Below, in pieces: positions 34,319 through 44,632 of a stretch of 64,000 nucleotides of DNA. Position 1 is the stretch's first letter. Each line of letters begins with the position of its first letter. A model generated the notes under the pieces. The model was given only the letters and a program-made list of their open reading frames with translations, did not search any database and was not told the DNA's origin. The DNA lies in assembly GCF_030269925.1 (NCBI RefSeq), contig NC_085127.1, positions 15,135,501 to 15,199,500 on the forward strand, in the 5' to 3' direction. The translations under genes were made by a program, and so were the position numbers. Origin of the DNA: Bombyx mori. Its lineage: Eukaryota > Arthropoda > Insecta > Lepidoptera > Bombycidae.

Positions 34319-36502
34319 GCTATAATATTCTTAAAGGTGAGACATGAATAAGAACATTAACATGGCTGTCAGTCTTCAATTAATTCATCTTTCAGTCATC
34401 TTGAAAATTTCACATGCCCTTCTGCCAGTCTAATTGCGACATCAACACTTATATACTCACGAAAAATACAAATATTTCACGTTCTGACAATTTACGAGAG
34501 CGAATTAAAGAAAATACGGAAGGAAAATACAGCCACGTTTTTTTCCTGCAGCAAAAGGCAGCTTAACCGTGAAACCGTAATAACAGACTATTCATGAAAC
34601 ATGAACCTGAAATTGGTGTGTAAACGAAAACAAGCCTTCTTATTAAGCTCCGAGCAAGCTCTGTTAAACCTAAAGCGAAATATCAAAGTTCGCGGTAAAA
34701 AGTTAATGTGTAAGTTAAAGAGCTTTTCAGGCAGTGTTAGTATTTCTTGCAAACTGTATGTATTTTTGTTGACAATTTTCTTCCAGCGGAACCTTCTGCG
34801 GAATTTACAGGGCGTGCGGCAAATGTGGAACACGGTGGCCAAATATGTTGAAGGCTCATCCACTAAAAGTCTCCCCTGCACTATTACTTGACTCCTGATC
34901 CCCGCGCGAGGTAGAGCCCCGGCATAGTAGGGGGTTATTGCAGTCTACATTTTACAAATGGACTCGTCGCGGCGATCAACAACTCTGCGTCGTCGCGATA
35001 CGGCAGCCTGTTAGATACATCCAAGCGATGCCGTTAGTGTTTTGGAATCGGAATAGTCTTACTCTTCGTTTTTAGCTCGGTTAAATATTAGAGAACTAAA
35101 TTGTTATTGTGCATCTGCATGTAAATTCACTCAGGAATTGGTAGCATCAGCTGATGTCGACCTTCATGTCGATCTGCAGTGAGTAAGCAGGCTATGATCA
35201 AACTGAACAACTAATTAATACTCGTAATGTCTTAACTCGTAGTACTTCAAATGTAAAATGGCGCTATTTTTCTTAACTCTACATACATTTTTCAATAACA
35301 CGTTACAAGCTACTTTTCTTAATAGATTGAGCGTGTCGTAACTGGAATTGGCTGGTTAATTTGTCAGATAATCTGCGCCGTGCACTAAGCTGTGTAATTG
35401 ACTTGTTTAGTACTTAACCCTGGAAACATTAATACAACTACACACAGGCTATTTATAGGCTGCACTGAGCAACAGTAGAACGTTATTCTTAGTGATTTTT
35501 GCGATTTTATATTGCTGAAAGAGCTGAGCTTACGTCCACTAAATGGCAGATGGTTACCGTTCCCGATTGATAAGTTTGAAGAAGGAAATTTAAAAATGAC
35601 AACAAAGTATTGTGCGTAAATCTGCTATGAGCTTTTCCGATCGTGAGCTTAATTGAAATTGACCAGCAAATTAGAAACAAATAGGATAATGTCACCGAAA
35701 CGTGTCTGCTTGTATACACTACGTAACATGCTTTACTATCCGCTGTCTCCTCTCAAAGTAAGCAGCTACGAGACAAGAGGTTACTACGGAGAGTAAAATA
35801 ACACCGAATTTCACTATTTATAACTTCTATTTATAATCGAGTACTAATTAAGCACGGTCGTTACTGTCGCTTCACTTCCCCTGTCTTTGTAATGACTTCA
35901 AAATAGATTTTGATTCTGAATTTAAAAATAAATAGAGTATTTTTGTCCACTTCCTTTTCTATGTTTTCATAATATTGAATATTTTATAGTATGAATTTTA
36001 ATCTTGTGATATAGTTCACGGTAGCTAAATGTAAAAGGGAGTAAAAAGTAAAAAAGCCTATTGGAGTCGCGAAGCGAAACGCATCACTCATCTTGAAAGA
36101 GATAGAAGTATAAGAATAGCAGTGAATAGTTTTAAACTGAAATACATGACCACTTCGCATGACCTGTACAGCTACACACTGCTCTACTACCGGGAATTGT
36201 GGAAACAAATGAACCACGACGGTTCGTCTTACGTATAGTTCAAGCAAGTATTTATTTGGTAAACCTAGAACAAAACCGTCACACTTGAAAATAAGCTGAA
36301 ATATTTGCTAGATTACGGGTTAATTAATTTGTATTCGTTTATAGTTGTCAGTATATATGTATAGCTATCAGTAAATCTGTTTTTCATCAAATTTACCCTT
36401 GTACACCAGCTACCTGCCTTACTGCGACGATCGCCCATGCCCTTAATAATGCCTCATTATTAATGGGCTCATTATGATAGTCTTGAGCACTCCGGACTTT
36501 CA
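34319..36502. other. AT-rich sequence, nothing recognised
   Basis: Only unsupported short frames on both strands and no known repeat words. Confidence 0.45.
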
Positions 36503-36761
36503 TATATTTTTTTTATTTTTTACTTCTGTAATGGGTGGACGAGCTCACAGTCCATCTGGTGTTAAGTGGTTATTGGAGCCCATAGACATCTACAACGTAA
36601 ATGCCGCCACCCACCTTGAGATATGAGTTCTAATGTCTCAGTATAGTTACAATGGCTACCCCACCCTTAAAATCGAAACGCATTACTGCTTCTCAGCAGA
36701 AATAGGCAGAGTGGTGGTACCTACCCATACGGACACGCACGAGGTCCTACCACCTGTAAAA
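36503..36761 (-). mobile_element. Bm1 SINE, 5'-truncated
   Basis: Tail T's at 36,503-36,515, the complete body (GAGCTCACAGTCCATCTGG through GAGGTCCTACCACCTGTAA), and no tRNA-like head. Confidence 0.92.
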
Positions 36762-37690
36762 TTAAAAAAACAATATATCAACTGCAAACTGAAAAAAGAC
36801 AGAGGAAGATAGGTGTAACTTGTTATAAATATATATAAATAGATGTACGGCGACGTCATCACCGGTGATACATCAAAGCGACTATTTGCAGAGCGGCCGA
36901 GTGTACCGAACCTCTACAGAGCACTAAGGGGCGCCACTTTAAACAAAAATAGCGCACACCCCGCGACTTTCCCCGTTGTTAATTTGGAATAAATAACGAG
37001 AGTTTTAACAACCAATTTTTGTTATATTTTCGTCTCTTCTCAATTTCAATCATGACGATGGAAGCTTTCAGAGCTACTGGCGAAGTCACAACCGGCTTAT
37101 CGGAAGTTGCTAGAGTCGTTAATGACTGTAGACAACGCAGAGGACTTTAAGCGGCCCAAAGAGAACACTCAAGTGTCTCATAAACATCTCTAAGTAATTG
37201 CTAGCTGATTGAAGTTTATAATACGAGTATTTACGTTAAAGAAAAATTCAGTCTCGTTGAATCTGTGGCTTCACGTGTGAAAAACAGGTTGATACCTTGA
37301 CTTCTGTGCGCTGCATTATGCTACGAACATAATATTATACTAATTAAAACAAGACCTTATATTAATTAAAATAACTAAATAAAATATATTAGAGAGAGAG
37401 AGAGAGAATTTGGTTTATGTAGGTGTACAATAGGCACTTGAGCAATTAAAATTATGGATTACCAAATTTCTGGAATCAATTAATTTAATATTTGCGCTTA
37501 TTGGAGCTTATATTCCGCTATTATTGGTATTCACTGAAATTAGTTTTATAAGGTATTGTGTGTAATTTTAGATAAATTATTATATTATTGTGGGTGTAGT
37601 TATTAATACGAGCCATGATTTTTTACAATAAATCTGAAACTATGTTCGTTTACATAGAATATGCTTATCACGTCTGAGGGAACCCGTAAC
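36762..37690. other. AT-rich sequence with a (GA)n run
   Basis: A simple GA repeat lies at about 37,391-37,407. Near 37,050-37,150 a 33-codon ATG frame ends in TAA, preceded by AATAAATAACGAG. This could be a relic of an LTR-element leader, but nothing decisive is present. Confidence 0.4.
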
Positions 37691-38570
37691 CTATTTTTTT
37701 CTGAGGCACTCCAGGTTGCCTCTGAAATTAGAGCCAGCGCGAGGTATGGGGGTTACCGCAGTCAACACTGCAACCAGACTCGCAGCTCACCCCCAAGGAC
37801 ACCCAGCCGATGGAACTTTTGAGGTGGAGCGAAGGTTCTGGAAGTCAGCCGTTTCAACCAAGTGGTGCCACTGGTGTCCCGGGATAGTCCGCTGGGTCAC
37901 AACCAAGCTGCCGGGTCGGGATACGATACTTCACTAACCAGTCGCTCTTACGATATCACTCCTGAGCAGCACGATTTCAGGATGCGTGGCTGCCGAAGAT
38001 CGTGGCGATAACGGTCTACAGCGACAGGTTCTCTCCGATGACCGCAACGAGGGCAGCGCGCTGTATCGAACGAAATAGCCGTAGACGGTGAGCACCTGCG
38101 TCCACTGGAAGGTAAGGCGTCCTCGGTCTCTGTCCATCCAGTCGAAAACGAGTAGACCACCTCGAAGGTTCGTAAGCCGTAGGACAGGTTCGTCAAACGG
38201 CGAGACTACGCCTTCAGGCTGGATCGTCGAGATTAGAGACTCCGCTCTCGAATCACCAGTTTTCCGGGGCGCCGTTTCCCTCTAGAGTTGAACACGCATC
38301 GTTTAGCAACACGATGCCTTTTTCGCAGCGAGTGCATTCGCTTCCAAGATCCAAGATGGCACCGCACTGTCTCCTTCGAGACAGTGTGGTATCCACGAAG
38401 CACCTTGACCACGATTGCCATATTTTTGCGGGACAGGGCGCGATACTAGACCGGTGCTACGTACAGTTTCTTGGACCGCAACACCCCCATGTAGAGGTGA
38501 CACAACACAGGACGTCGGGAAGAAGTCGGCTTAATGAGCCGGTCGTCGCTATCAGAAGGGAACTAGTACC
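37691..38570 (-). mobile_element. Old R1-clade LINE, 3' part, decayed
   Basis: Read on the minus strand, broken frames keep recognisable ORF2 pieces: ATTGSLSRLLPDV near 38,510-38,550, VVKVLRGYHTVS near 38,385-38,420 and DRDRGRLTF near 38,100-38,140. Each has an intact counterpart in the younger copy at 38,571-40,071. The 3' UTR runs down to a short T run at 37,691-37,697. Frameshifts and stops scatter the coding part over all three frames. The younger copy inserted into or at the edge of this one. Confidence 0.75.
38558..38570 (+). repeat. Target-site duplication, left copy (13 bp)
   Basis: GGGAACTAGTACC here is repeated exactly at 40,072-40,084, bracketing the R1-clade copy between them. 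Confidence 0.9.
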
Positions 38571-40071
38571 TTTTTTTTTTTTTTTTTTTTTTTTTTTCGG
38601 GTAGAGGGCCGAACCTCCTACGAGGTCCCCGCGCAAAAGGGGCGCGCGGGGTATGTGAGACTCAACGATCTGCATGGTGTTGTGAGCAGACCGCGGGCCC
38701 AAGGATTTTAGAGCCCACCCACTAAACGACTCCCCTGCACTCTTACACCCGACGTCCGATCCCCTCCGAGGTCAGAACCCCGATGAGGTAGGGGGGCTAC
38801 CGCGGTCAACACTACAACCAGACGGCGCGGCTCACCCCAAGGACGCCCAGCCGACGGAGCCTTCGAGGCGAATCGAAGGCTCTGAAACGTCGGCCGTCTC
38901 GGTACGGCAGCCCGTCGGGCCGCCCAGACGGTGCCGCTGGTGTCCCGGAATACCCCGCTGGACCAGAACCAGCCTGCCGGGTCGGGACGCGATACACCGT
39001 CGACCGGTCGCTCTATTCACTCCACGGCAGCGCGCTAGAGTGCTGGTAGCGCGCCGCGCGGCCTCACCCCCTCAGGTCGCCCCTTGACCTTCACCGGGGG
39101 GAGGCCGCCACCTACAGGGGCCGGGACGTACGGGCGTATTCCCGCCTCCGGCCCCCGGCTCGACGGCGACGGATCGGTGCGGAAAGGGAAGAGCTCTCCC
39201 TCTCTCGCTCCGCCGCCTCCTTCTGCGAGATGGTGGACTCGCAGAAGTCGAGCATCGCCTTCCAGGACGCGTCGCTGCCGAGCATCGTAGCCACGACGCG
39301 CGGCAGCGAGAGGTCCTCTCCTATGACCGCGACGAGGGCGGCGCGTTGCTCGTCGAATCCAGAGCAACGCGCCAGCGTGTGTTCCGCTGTGTCTTCCTCG
39401 TCGCGGTCCGCGCAGTGGTGGCACTGCGCCGTCGGTTCCCTTCCGGCTATCTTGTGCAAGTACCGGCCGAAACAACCATGGCCGGTAAGCATCTGCGTTA
39501 GCCGGAAGGTGAGGCATCCGCGGTCGCGGCCCACCCAGTCCGCGAGAACCGGGCGGACCGCCTCGACGGTTCGGAGGCCGGCCGACGGGTCCGCCAAGCG
39601 GCGAGACCACGCCTCCAGCACGGACCGCCGAGAGTGGAGCCTCCGCGCTCGAACTACACCTTCGCCGGGGCGCCCTTCCCCCCTAGAGCGGAGGTCGCTA
39701 CGCCACCTGTAATCGGCAGCGAGCGCCTCCGCCTCCAGGTCCCAGGGTGGCGCCCCGGCGAGCAAGCACGCCGCCTCGAAGGAGACGGTGCGGTATCCTC
39801 GGATCGCCCTGACCGCGATCGCACGCTGCGGACGTCGCAGAGCCGCGACGTTCTTGCGGGTCAGGGCGCGGCACCATACGGGAGCCCCGTATAGTGCCAT
39901 CGACCGCACCACCCCCATGTAGAGGCGGCGCGCCACCTGATCGGGACCCCCGACGTTTGGAAGCAGCCGGCTCAGAGAGCCGGCCGTCGCCATCAGTCGA
40001 GGGCCCAACTTCTCAAAGTGAGCGCGGAAGTTCCACCGACTATCCAGTTCGAGGCCGAGGTACCGAAGACA
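38571..40071 (-). mobile_element. R1-clade non-LTR retrotransposon, 5'-truncated, with TSD
   Basis: A minus-strand LINE about 1.5 kb long: poly(A) seen as T's at 38,571-38,597, a 3' UTR of ~510 bp, then the end of ORF2 (39,112-40,071). It is very GC-rich compared with its surroundings. It is bracketed by a perfect 13-bp duplication, so the ends are exact. It inserted into an older element of the same clade. The 3' UTR recurs on the plus strand at 52,514-53,087. Confidence 0.92.
39112..40071 (-). CDS. R1-clade LINE ORF2, C-terminal part
   Basis: The frame is open from the truncated 5' end (40,071) to a TAG at 39,112-39,114, about 319 residues. It starts in the RYLGLELDSRWNF segment after the catalytic core and continues through the thumb and RGYRTVSFEAA region. 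A zinc knuckle follows (CHHC...DTAEHTLARC; Cys-x2-Cys-x10-His-x4-Cys), which R1, TRAS and SART elements carry at the ORF2 C-terminus and is thought to help bind template RNA. The tail is Arg-rich. RT motifs A-C and the endonuclease were lost by truncation, so no active enzyme can be made. No internal stop is present, so the insertion is fairly recent. Confidence 0.9.
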   Translation of the reverse strand, partial: CLRYLGLELDSRWNFRAHFEKLGPRLMATAGSLSRLLPNVGGPDQVARRLYMGVVRSMALYGAPVWCRALTRKNVAALRRPQRAIAVRAIRGYRTVSFEAACLLAGAPPWDLEAEALAADYRWRSDLRSRGEGRPGEGVVRARRLHSRRSVLEAWSRRLADPSAGLRTVEAVRPVLADWVGRDRGCLTFRLTQMLTGHGCFGRYLHKIAGREPTAQCHHCADRDEEDTAEHTLARCSGFDEQRAALVAVIGEDLSLPRVVATMLGSDASWKAMLDFCESTISQKEAAERERESSSLSAPIRRRRAGGRRREYARTSRPL

Positions 40072-40084
40072 GGGAACTAGTACC
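40072..40084 (+). repeat. Target-site duplication, right copy (13 bp)
   Basis: GGGAACTAGTACC, identical to 38,558-38,570. It defines the 5' truncation point of the minus-strand LINE. Confidence 0.9.
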
Positions 40085-40792
40085 TACAAATGGTTGTTTT
40101 TTTTTTTAGATTTCAACCAGAGAATGCGATCTGTTCCCGTTATTTAAAATTGTAAACTTTATACCCTACAACTGATAGATTAAAAAACTGGTACAGTACA
40201 AATTTAACACTTTACCAACTAAGCGTAATTTGCGCTGATAATGGAAGTAAATATTGCTAGTGGTAGTGGTGGTGGCAGGGTATGAGCCGGCATTGGTGGT
40301 CTGCTTATCCTCTGCCTCGAAGCAGGCCACTGTTTGGTGTCATAATTTAGTTGGAACCTTGCATGATTGTGGCTGTAGCCACAAACTCCGCAACTACCTT
40401 AATACCTACCTTTATTTAAAACTTTGAAAAAAAAATCAAAGCAAGCGAGTCGTGTAGCTATTTTTGGTGTACGGTTTGACGACGTCCACCACACGTTCAC
40501 ATATCGTCTAGAATGAAAGTGGATACTAACACGAGTACGCCCGGGTACGTATTATTATTATGTGTATTTCGAGAAGGAGAGAGTAATTTTAACTTCAGTT
40601 GAGGGTCTCTCTTTGAAGATGTCACTGTGTGTTAATTATGTACAATTAATGTTCGTTTAATTAAAAAAGGCTAGCTATTCATTTGGTTAGAAATAATTTA
40701 CTTGGTCCTTTATTAGTCGCAATAAGATGACACAGTTGGTTTAAGTTACTGCACTCGAATTTACTTGTCGTGTTGAATTGGCTTGTTTAGTT
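40085..40792. other. AT-rich sequence, nothing recognised
   Basis: No gene supported. A T run at 40,098-40,108 might be a decayed retroelement tail. Confidence 0.4.
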
Positions 40793-40996
40793 GACCTGGT
40801 GTTAAGTGTTACTGGAGCCCATAAACATTTACAACGTAAATGCGCTACCCACCTTGAGATATAAGTTCTAAGGTCTCAATATAGATACAACGGCTGCCCT
40901 ACCCTTTAAGCCAAAACGCATTACTGCTTCACGGCAGAAATAGGCGGGGTGGTGGTACCTATCAGCGCGAACTCACAAGACGTCCTACCATCAGTA
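40793..40996 (-). mobile_element. Bm1 SINE fragment lacking tail and head
   Basis: It starts inside the body at GACCTGGTGTTAAGTG and ends at CGTCCTACCATCAGTA. No A tail, so the 3' end was deleted after insertion. Confidence 0.9.
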
Positions 40997-41579
40997 TTCA
41001 GCATGACAGCCCTGGTGACAGGTGCGACACAGTGGCTGTTTTATGAGTGGGTACTCATCGAAATAATATTGCAATACCGTACAAGCCCTTGTAGTGAAGG
41101 GACGATACACTGTAGATTAATCCTGCACACTGTCTGATATATTTTATATTGGGTAGTAAGAAAATGAGTAAATGCGAAATTTATCTCTATATTTTCACAT
41201 GATATTACTCAACCCACACTCTATTGTTGGTGGATCAAGCTGTGACGAGCCCAGAATGTAATAATGGTAATAAAATATTAATATTAAATCGAGACAGCTA
41301 AGCCCTCGTATGTCACATGGAAGCTAACATCAAACGAGCTATTGATGTCGACGTAGCGTTTTACATGTGTGTATTATATTTATGTAAATATTTCATTATT
41401 TTTATCACATATTCACATAAGCTCATTTATTGAGAAAAAGACTATCTAAACACTAGTGATAGCAAGTAGCGGAGGTAACAGAAGACACTAGGTTATGCTG
41501 CCAGCAATACACATCCAGGTTTTAGTTTAATGAGGAGATTATTTTTTCTTATCGCGATATTCGTTCATCAACCAATTTA
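40997..41579. other. AT-rich sequence, nothing recognised
   Basis: No gene or repeat supported. Confidence 0.45.
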
Positions 41580-41752
41580 AGTGTAAGATATAAATGTAAG
41601 ATTTTTATTATACACATACATATATTTAATAGACATCCATAACCCTGGAAAAGACATTTATATTTATCATACAAATATCTTCCCTTGGCGGGATTCGAAC
41701 CCGCGACGCCCTTGTGTAGTGACCATGTCACTTACCACTACACCAGACGGCC
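41580..41752 (-). mobile_element. tRNA-derived SINE (second family)
   Basis: On the minus strand from 41,752 it reads GGCCGTCTGGTGTAGTGGTA (A-box-like), then a B box GGGTTCGAATCC (41,691-41,702 on the plus strand). A tRNA-unrelated AT-rich body with ATATTTGTATGATAAATA follows. The acceptor-stem halves do not pair, so this is a SINE head rather than a working tRNA gene. It is unrelated to the Bm1 head. The 3' boundary is approximate. Confidence 0.65.
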
Positions 41753-42604
41753 ATAAAGATTTCAGAGCACCACATCAGATACACTTAGTTTACCAAGTCA
41801 TAAAATAGTTTATCTTAAAAGCGAGAGTCGTTTTGTGGAGTGTGAATACCGCGACGCCGTCAGATGCACTTTATTCTTGCCATTACACTAATGAACTGTG
41901 AAATAGCGACTTCGCAGTGCGCGAGATGAAAAATATGGCGCAATTATTTCTTTTTTGCAAAGTGCCGCGATTGCGCCGTGACGTGACTCTACATCACATT
42001 CAACGACAGTGCTGTCTGTAGAGTCGATCTCACACTTAAGTACTCAGATTTTCAAAGCTGCATAGTGTTGGAAATTATTTTTAAATATGCAATCCAATTA
42101 TGTCATACAACGCAATTTAATTTGGCCGAAAATAATCATGTTTCGGTTTTAATGTAATAAGTAACTGAAGGATTGCTCAATTTGATTTAACATGAAAACA
42201 TTGTCCTATATAACCAACCATGTTCTTTATCCTATAAAAATAATGAAATTATGAGTATTGGTTACGACTATATTTTAAATATTATAAACCTATTTTATAC
42301 CCTTATAAACTATTTCCTTAATAATATACCTTCCAAAAAATATTCTTATAAATATTTTTTTATGTTTGAGAACCACTGTCCCTATTTGTATAGTACTCAC
42401 GCAAATGTATCGTTTTAGGACGCATTCTATTGTCTCCGCACGACTTTTGTACATAGTGTCGCACGTGCGCCTCTCAATTTAATGTTATGTTTGTGTGTAC
42501 ATATCTCTATATAGCTCCAACAAAAAGCACATGGTCCGAAATGCTCATAACTCTTCAACAGCAAAATATATCATCTAATACAAATAAGAATTACTGTAGG
42601 AATG
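41753..42604. other. AT-rich sequence, nothing recognised
   Basis: No gene supported. The segment ends in a short direct repeat (TGTAGGAATGTT, then TGTAGGAAT) at the TRIM boundary. Confidence 0.45.
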
Positions 42605-42606
42605 TT

Positions 42607-42784
42607 TGTAGGAATATACGACAAAGGGAAGATCTTCCACCGAGCTGGTGATATTGCTCGGTAGACCGACGGTCCGAATGTTGTTGTTCGGAACTTGTAT
42701 ATATGCGTTTTATCTTGAAAATGTCGTAAGCGAGATTCAGGCATCTGTCAATTATCTTGCGTTGTATGATGGCTACCCGCCACA
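42607..42784 (-). repeat. TRIM 3' LTR (178 bp)
   Basis: Identical to the other LTR by direct comparison. On the minus strand it begins TGTGGCGGGTAGCC and contains a TATA-like GCATATATACAAG, the presumed promoter. Confidence 0.92.
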
Positions 42785-42796
42785 TCACTCCCCTCC
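42785..42796 (-). other. TRIM polypurine tract
   Basis: GGAGGGGAGTGA on the minus strand, immediately before the 3' LTR. This is where plus-strand DNA synthesis of an LTR element is expected to start. Confidence 0.75.
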
Positions 42797-42858
42797 GAGA
42801 CTGGAGGTCGTGTCATTTTTTAGTTAACGTTGTCCGTGCTGAGATTAGCTTGCAAGGG

Positions 42859-43035
42859 CCAGTGCTGCTCGAAGCCTGCGGTGAGTCGAGGCTGAGCTTG
42901 AATGCTGCGTGCGAGTCGCCAGTGCTGCTCGAAGTTTGCAGTGAGTCGAAACTGAGCTGAATGCTGCGTGATTGTCGCCAATGCTGCTCTGTCTGCGGTG
43001 AGTCGAGACTGAGCTTGAATGTTGCGTGCGTGTCG
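42859..43035. repeat. ~60-bp tandem repeat, three units, inside the TRIM
   Basis: Units at 42,859-42,918 (60 bp), 42,919-42,977 (59 bp) and 42,978-43,035 each start CCA(G/A)TGCTGCTC. Each contains GTGAGTCGA and ends in a GCGTG...GTCG word. They differ at several positions, so the array is older than the present insertion. Confidence 0.9.
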
Positions 43036-43302
43036 TGCGTAGTCCATGTGATACAGAGCTGCCACGCCGGAGATGTGTGACCCCAAGCGTTGATGATCCG
43101 GTCGTGGGCTGCGATGAACTGTAGCGGCGTGATGAGGCAGTGAAGTTGCGTGCCGTAGGACCAGGAAGCGCGGTGAGTCGGCTGCGATGGTCCTGTTGAG
43201 GCTGCGATGCTGGCTTGCTGTGGGACGACTGTCAATGACGTGCTTTTATCTGCGAGAATGCGGGGATTGTGGTAGCCGAAGTTCTTGATGCGCTGAAGAT
43301 GA

Positions 43303-43343
43303 ATCAGAAGGTTGTGCGTGTTCAAATCACGTCGGGGTCACCA
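43303..43343 (+). other. Extended tRNA-Trp-like sequence at the TRIM primer site
   Basis: The plus strand reads ATCAGAAGGTTG, two extra bases (TG), CGTGTTCAAATCACG and TCGGGGTCACCA. From memory of the eukaryotic tRNA-Trp sequence, this matches its 3' half from the anticodon stem to the added CCA, with only the 2-base insertion. The usual primer site needs only about 18 nt. Because CCA is added after transcription, this stretch must have come from a mature tRNA through reverse transcription. Confidence 0.75.
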
Positions 43344-43346
43344 GTT

Positions 43347-43524
43347 TGTAGGAATATACGACAAAGGGAAGATCTTCCACCGAGCTGGTGATATTGCTCG
43401 GTAGACCGACGGTCCGAATGTTGTTGTTCGGAACTTGTATATATGCGTTTTATCTTGAAAATGTCGTAAGCGAGATTCAGGCATCTGTCAATTATCTTGC
43501 GTTGTATGATGGCTACCCGCCACA
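43347..43524 (-). repeat. TRIM 5' LTR (178 bp)
   Basis: Identical in length and sequence to 42,607-42,784. The primer binding site follows it on the minus strand after a 3-bp spacer. Confidence 0.92.
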
Positions 43525-43642
43525 TTGGGCATCAATAAAACTCATAATTAGACAGTCAAAACTTACGTAAAATTAGGACCCATACAGATTTTTTTTTAAA
43601 TTGGACAGCTATCCTCCGAGGATACTAACTGCAAATGCAATG

Positions 43643-43886
43643 TTTTACTGGTGGTAAGACCTCTTATGAGTCTGCGCGGGTAGGTACCACCACCGTGCCT
43701 ATTTTTGCCTTGAAGGAGTAATGCATTTCGGTTTGAAAGGTGGGGCAGTCATTGTAGCTATACTGAGACCTTAGAACTTATATCTCATGGTGGGTGGCGT
43801 ATTTAAGTTGTAGATATCTATAGGCTCCAGTAACCACTTCACACCAGGTCGGCTGTGAGCTCGTCCACCCATCTAAGAAAAAAAAA
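43643..43886 (+). mobile_element. Bm1 SINE, 5'-truncated
   Basis: It runs from TTTTACTGGTGGTAAGACC through the whole body to an A tail (43,878-43,886). It lacks the head. Moderate divergence, for example TTGCCTTGAAGGAGTAATGC. Confidence 0.92.
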
Positions 43887-44383
43887 TCGATGTTTAGATC
43901 TCATTTTTTAGATAAAATTTCAAGTAAACGAAAACACAAATAATACAAAAAAGAAATCAAGCAATAGGATTTTACATCTTATGAAGTTATCGTTATACAA
44001 TACCGGCCATTTGAAATGTAATTTATGTATATCTTGCAATACATTCTACGCAATAATTTTTATGGAATTCTACATATTTTCAAAGTCAGTAATTTATCTG
44101 TTTATTAAGCGATAGTGAAGCTGACAATAATTAAATCTACCGCTGAGTTAACAGTAACTTTGAACGTTAGCATCAAAATAATATTGATCCATTTGCATCA
44201 TATTGACAACGTAACAGAACTTAATAAGTGGGTGCCGCGCGAATCGTGTTGGTTAAACGCTGTCAATTCCTCAAAAGAAAACTTACCACTAAATAAGTCA
44301 TAGTTGCTGTTTGGTAGTCTATTACAGGGAAATTCATCACAGCTTCTTACCAAATGACACCAAAATATCTAACCAGTTTTGGT
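43887..44383. other. AT-rich sequence, nothing recognised
   Basis: No gene or repeat supported between Bm1 and the mariner relic. The relic's own upstream part may extend into the last bases. Confidence 0.4.
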
Positions 44384-44632
44384 TAATAGGTCGTCCTTGA
44401 TGCTCCTACGCCATAACGCTCAATCTCATACGGCATAATAGACGGTTGAGAGTTGGAAATTTTGCGTCATTTACCGCACGCACCAGACCTTCCCCCGACA
44501 GACTTTTAACTATCCAAAGCTTGGACAACTTCTTCTCAGAGAAAAAATTCAATACCCAAGAGGCAGCACAAAATGCTTTGAAGAGTTAGGGAATAGAGAT
44601 ATTACCACTGCGCTGCCTGAGATGCATCGATA
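44384..44632 (+). pseudogene. mariner-like transposase relic, C-terminal part
   Basis: Translated fragments in shifting frames follow the order of a mariner transposase C-terminus. LLRHNAQSHTA corresponds to the HDNA.PHTA motif, with the catalytic Asp codon deleted. SPDRLLTIQSLDNFFSEKKF corresponds to the SPDLAP.DFHLF.SL region. FNTQEAAQNALKS is followed after a stop by GIEILPLR, then CID. In-frame stops and small indels are frequent. No terminal repeats could be placed. It belongs to a different mariner lineage from the copy at 15.4 kb. Confidence 0.65.

Larger units (their letters stand above)
42607..43524 (-). mobile_element. TRIM: miniature LTR retrotransposon, complete
   Basis: Two identical 178-bp direct repeats (42,607-42,784 and 43,347-43,524) starting TG and ending CA enclose 562 bp. 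On the minus strand the left LTR is followed after 3 bp by TGGTGACCCCGACGTGAT, a primer binding site matching the 3' end of tRNA-Trp. A purine tract (GGAGGGGAGTGA) directly precedes the right LTR. No gag or pol is encoded, so it depends on a helper element. Identical LTRs indicate a recent insertion or gene conversion. I could not find a clear target-site duplication. An older solo LTR of the family lies at 15,321-16,790. Confidence 0.88.

Noticed and set aside
39084..39894. Long plus-strand frames opposite the R1-clade ORF2
   Set aside because: These are antisense shadows of a GC-rich coding region; the minus-strand frame carries the zinc knuckle and the correct 3' end.
41680..41752. tRNA-like sequence with A and B boxes on the minus strand
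   Set aside because: The acceptor-stem ends do not pair and an AT-rich body continues beyond the tRNA part, so it is a SINE head rather than a functional tRNA gene.
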